Below are positions 5,212-5,550 of a DNA stretch of 5,550 nt, in pieces; the first letter of the stretch is position 1, and every line of letters begins with the position of its first letter. The notes below the pieces were generated by a model that was not told the DNA's origin, ran no database searches, and worked only from the letters and a program-made list of their open reading frames with translations. The DNA comes from Ignavibacteriaceae bacterium (lineage in GTDB: Bacteria; Bacteroidota; Ignavibacteria; Ignavibacteriales; Ignavibacteriaceae). The position numbers and the translations under genes are program-made. The stretch is taken from positions 1 to 5,550 of the forward strand of contig JALONF010000369.1 of NCBI GenBank assembly GCA_025455085.1, in the 5' to 3' direction.

Positions 5212-5550
5212 TTGTATTTATCGAAACTTGAAATATTCGGTTTTAAATCTTTCGCTCAGAAAACTCCAATAAATTTTCATCAGGGTGTAACTTCTATCGT
5301 TGGCCCGAATGGCTGCGGAAAGACCAACATTGTAGATGCTATAAGATGGTGTCTCGGTGAACAAAGAACCAGCACTCTGCGAAGCGATAAAATGGAAAAC
5401 GTTATCTTTAACGGAACCTCCACACGTAAGCCGATGGGTATGGCTGAAGTTTCTTTAACAATTGAAAACACCAAGGGCATCCTTCCCATTGAATACACAG
5501 ATGTTACAATTACCAGGAGAATTTTTCGCTCGGGAGAAAGTGAATATCTT
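5212..5550 (+). CDS. smc: Chromosome segregation protein SMC (N-terminal part, cut by window edge)
   Basis: SMC is the large coiled-coil ATPase that, with ScpA and ScpB, organises and helps segregate the chromosome. Only the first 113 residues are in the window, of a protein usually near 1,150-1,200. They are the classic head start: YLSKLEIFGFKSFAQKT at 2-18, Walker A GPNGCGKTN at 31-39, VDAIRWCLGEQ at 41-51, then LRSDKMENVIFNGT (56-69) and RRIFRSGESEYL at the edge. The start is a TTG at 5212. This puts Tyr-Leu at residues 2-3, as in other SMC proteins, and lies directly after the purine-rich GAGAGAAAAG (5201-5210), which can serve as ribosome site. It lies 11 nt after the glycosidase-like gene on the same strand with no promoter between, so cotranscription is likely. 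No defects are visible in the part present. Confidence 0.95.
   Translation, partial: MYLSKLEIFGFKSFAQKTPINFHQGVTSIVGPNGCGKTNIVDAIRWCLGEQRTSTLRSDKMENVIFNGTSTRKPMGMAEVSLTIENTKGILPIEYTDVTITRRIFRSGESEYL

Noticed and set aside
5280..5498. Minus-strand 72-residue ORF at the right edge
   Set aside because: It is antisense to the conserved SMC head, including the Walker A codons.

Overview
The window is AT-rich bacterial DNA. It most resembles the Bacteroidota/Chlorobiota/Ignavibacteriota group. The evidence is promoter-like TAnnTTTG boxes ahead of two genes, weak Shine-Dalgarno sites, a stand-alone four-helix-bundle (S23-type) gene, and the style of the SMC and glycosidase-like proteins. Ignavibacteria is my best guess, but it rests on recollection of protein style and not on a search.

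Layout. On the minus strand, reading right to left, lie queC (942-1637), a four-helix-bundle gene (432-794) and the start of queF (1-277, cut by the window edge). queC makes preQ0 and queF reduces it to preQ1, so the two are consecutive steps of queuosine precursor synthesis. The four-helix-bundle gene sits between them inside a compact unit (about 300-931). This unit is bounded by near-perfect 26-bp terminal inverted repeats, and each end is built from degenerate arrays with an exact 7-nt period (GATNNNN). It looks like a small inserted element carrying one gene and is the most unusual structure here.

On the plus strand lie tpiA (1826-2530), a secreted, membrane-anchored family-2-glycosidase-like gene (2653-5200), and the first 113 codons of smc (from a TTG at 5212, running off the window). 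The queC/tpiA gap is divergent and holds a short CTTTGCGN-type repeat and a promoter-like box for tpiA. The glycosidase-like gene has its own promoter-like sequence and is followed after 11 nt by smc, so these two are probably cotranscribed.

Two neighbouring genes look damaged. TpiA keeps its catalytic Asn/Lys, His and Glu but lacks about 15 residues around the loop-8 phosphate-binding Gly-Gly; its last residues then resume a normal C-terminus, as after an in-frame deletion. The glycosidase-like gene is split by a frame change near 2870, where about a dozen expected residues are also missing. Either both are real deletions or this stretch has assembly errors. Independently of that, the glycosidase-like protein appears to lack both catalytic glutamates and ends in about six membrane spans, so it is more likely a sugar-binding or structural membrane protein than an active enzyme.
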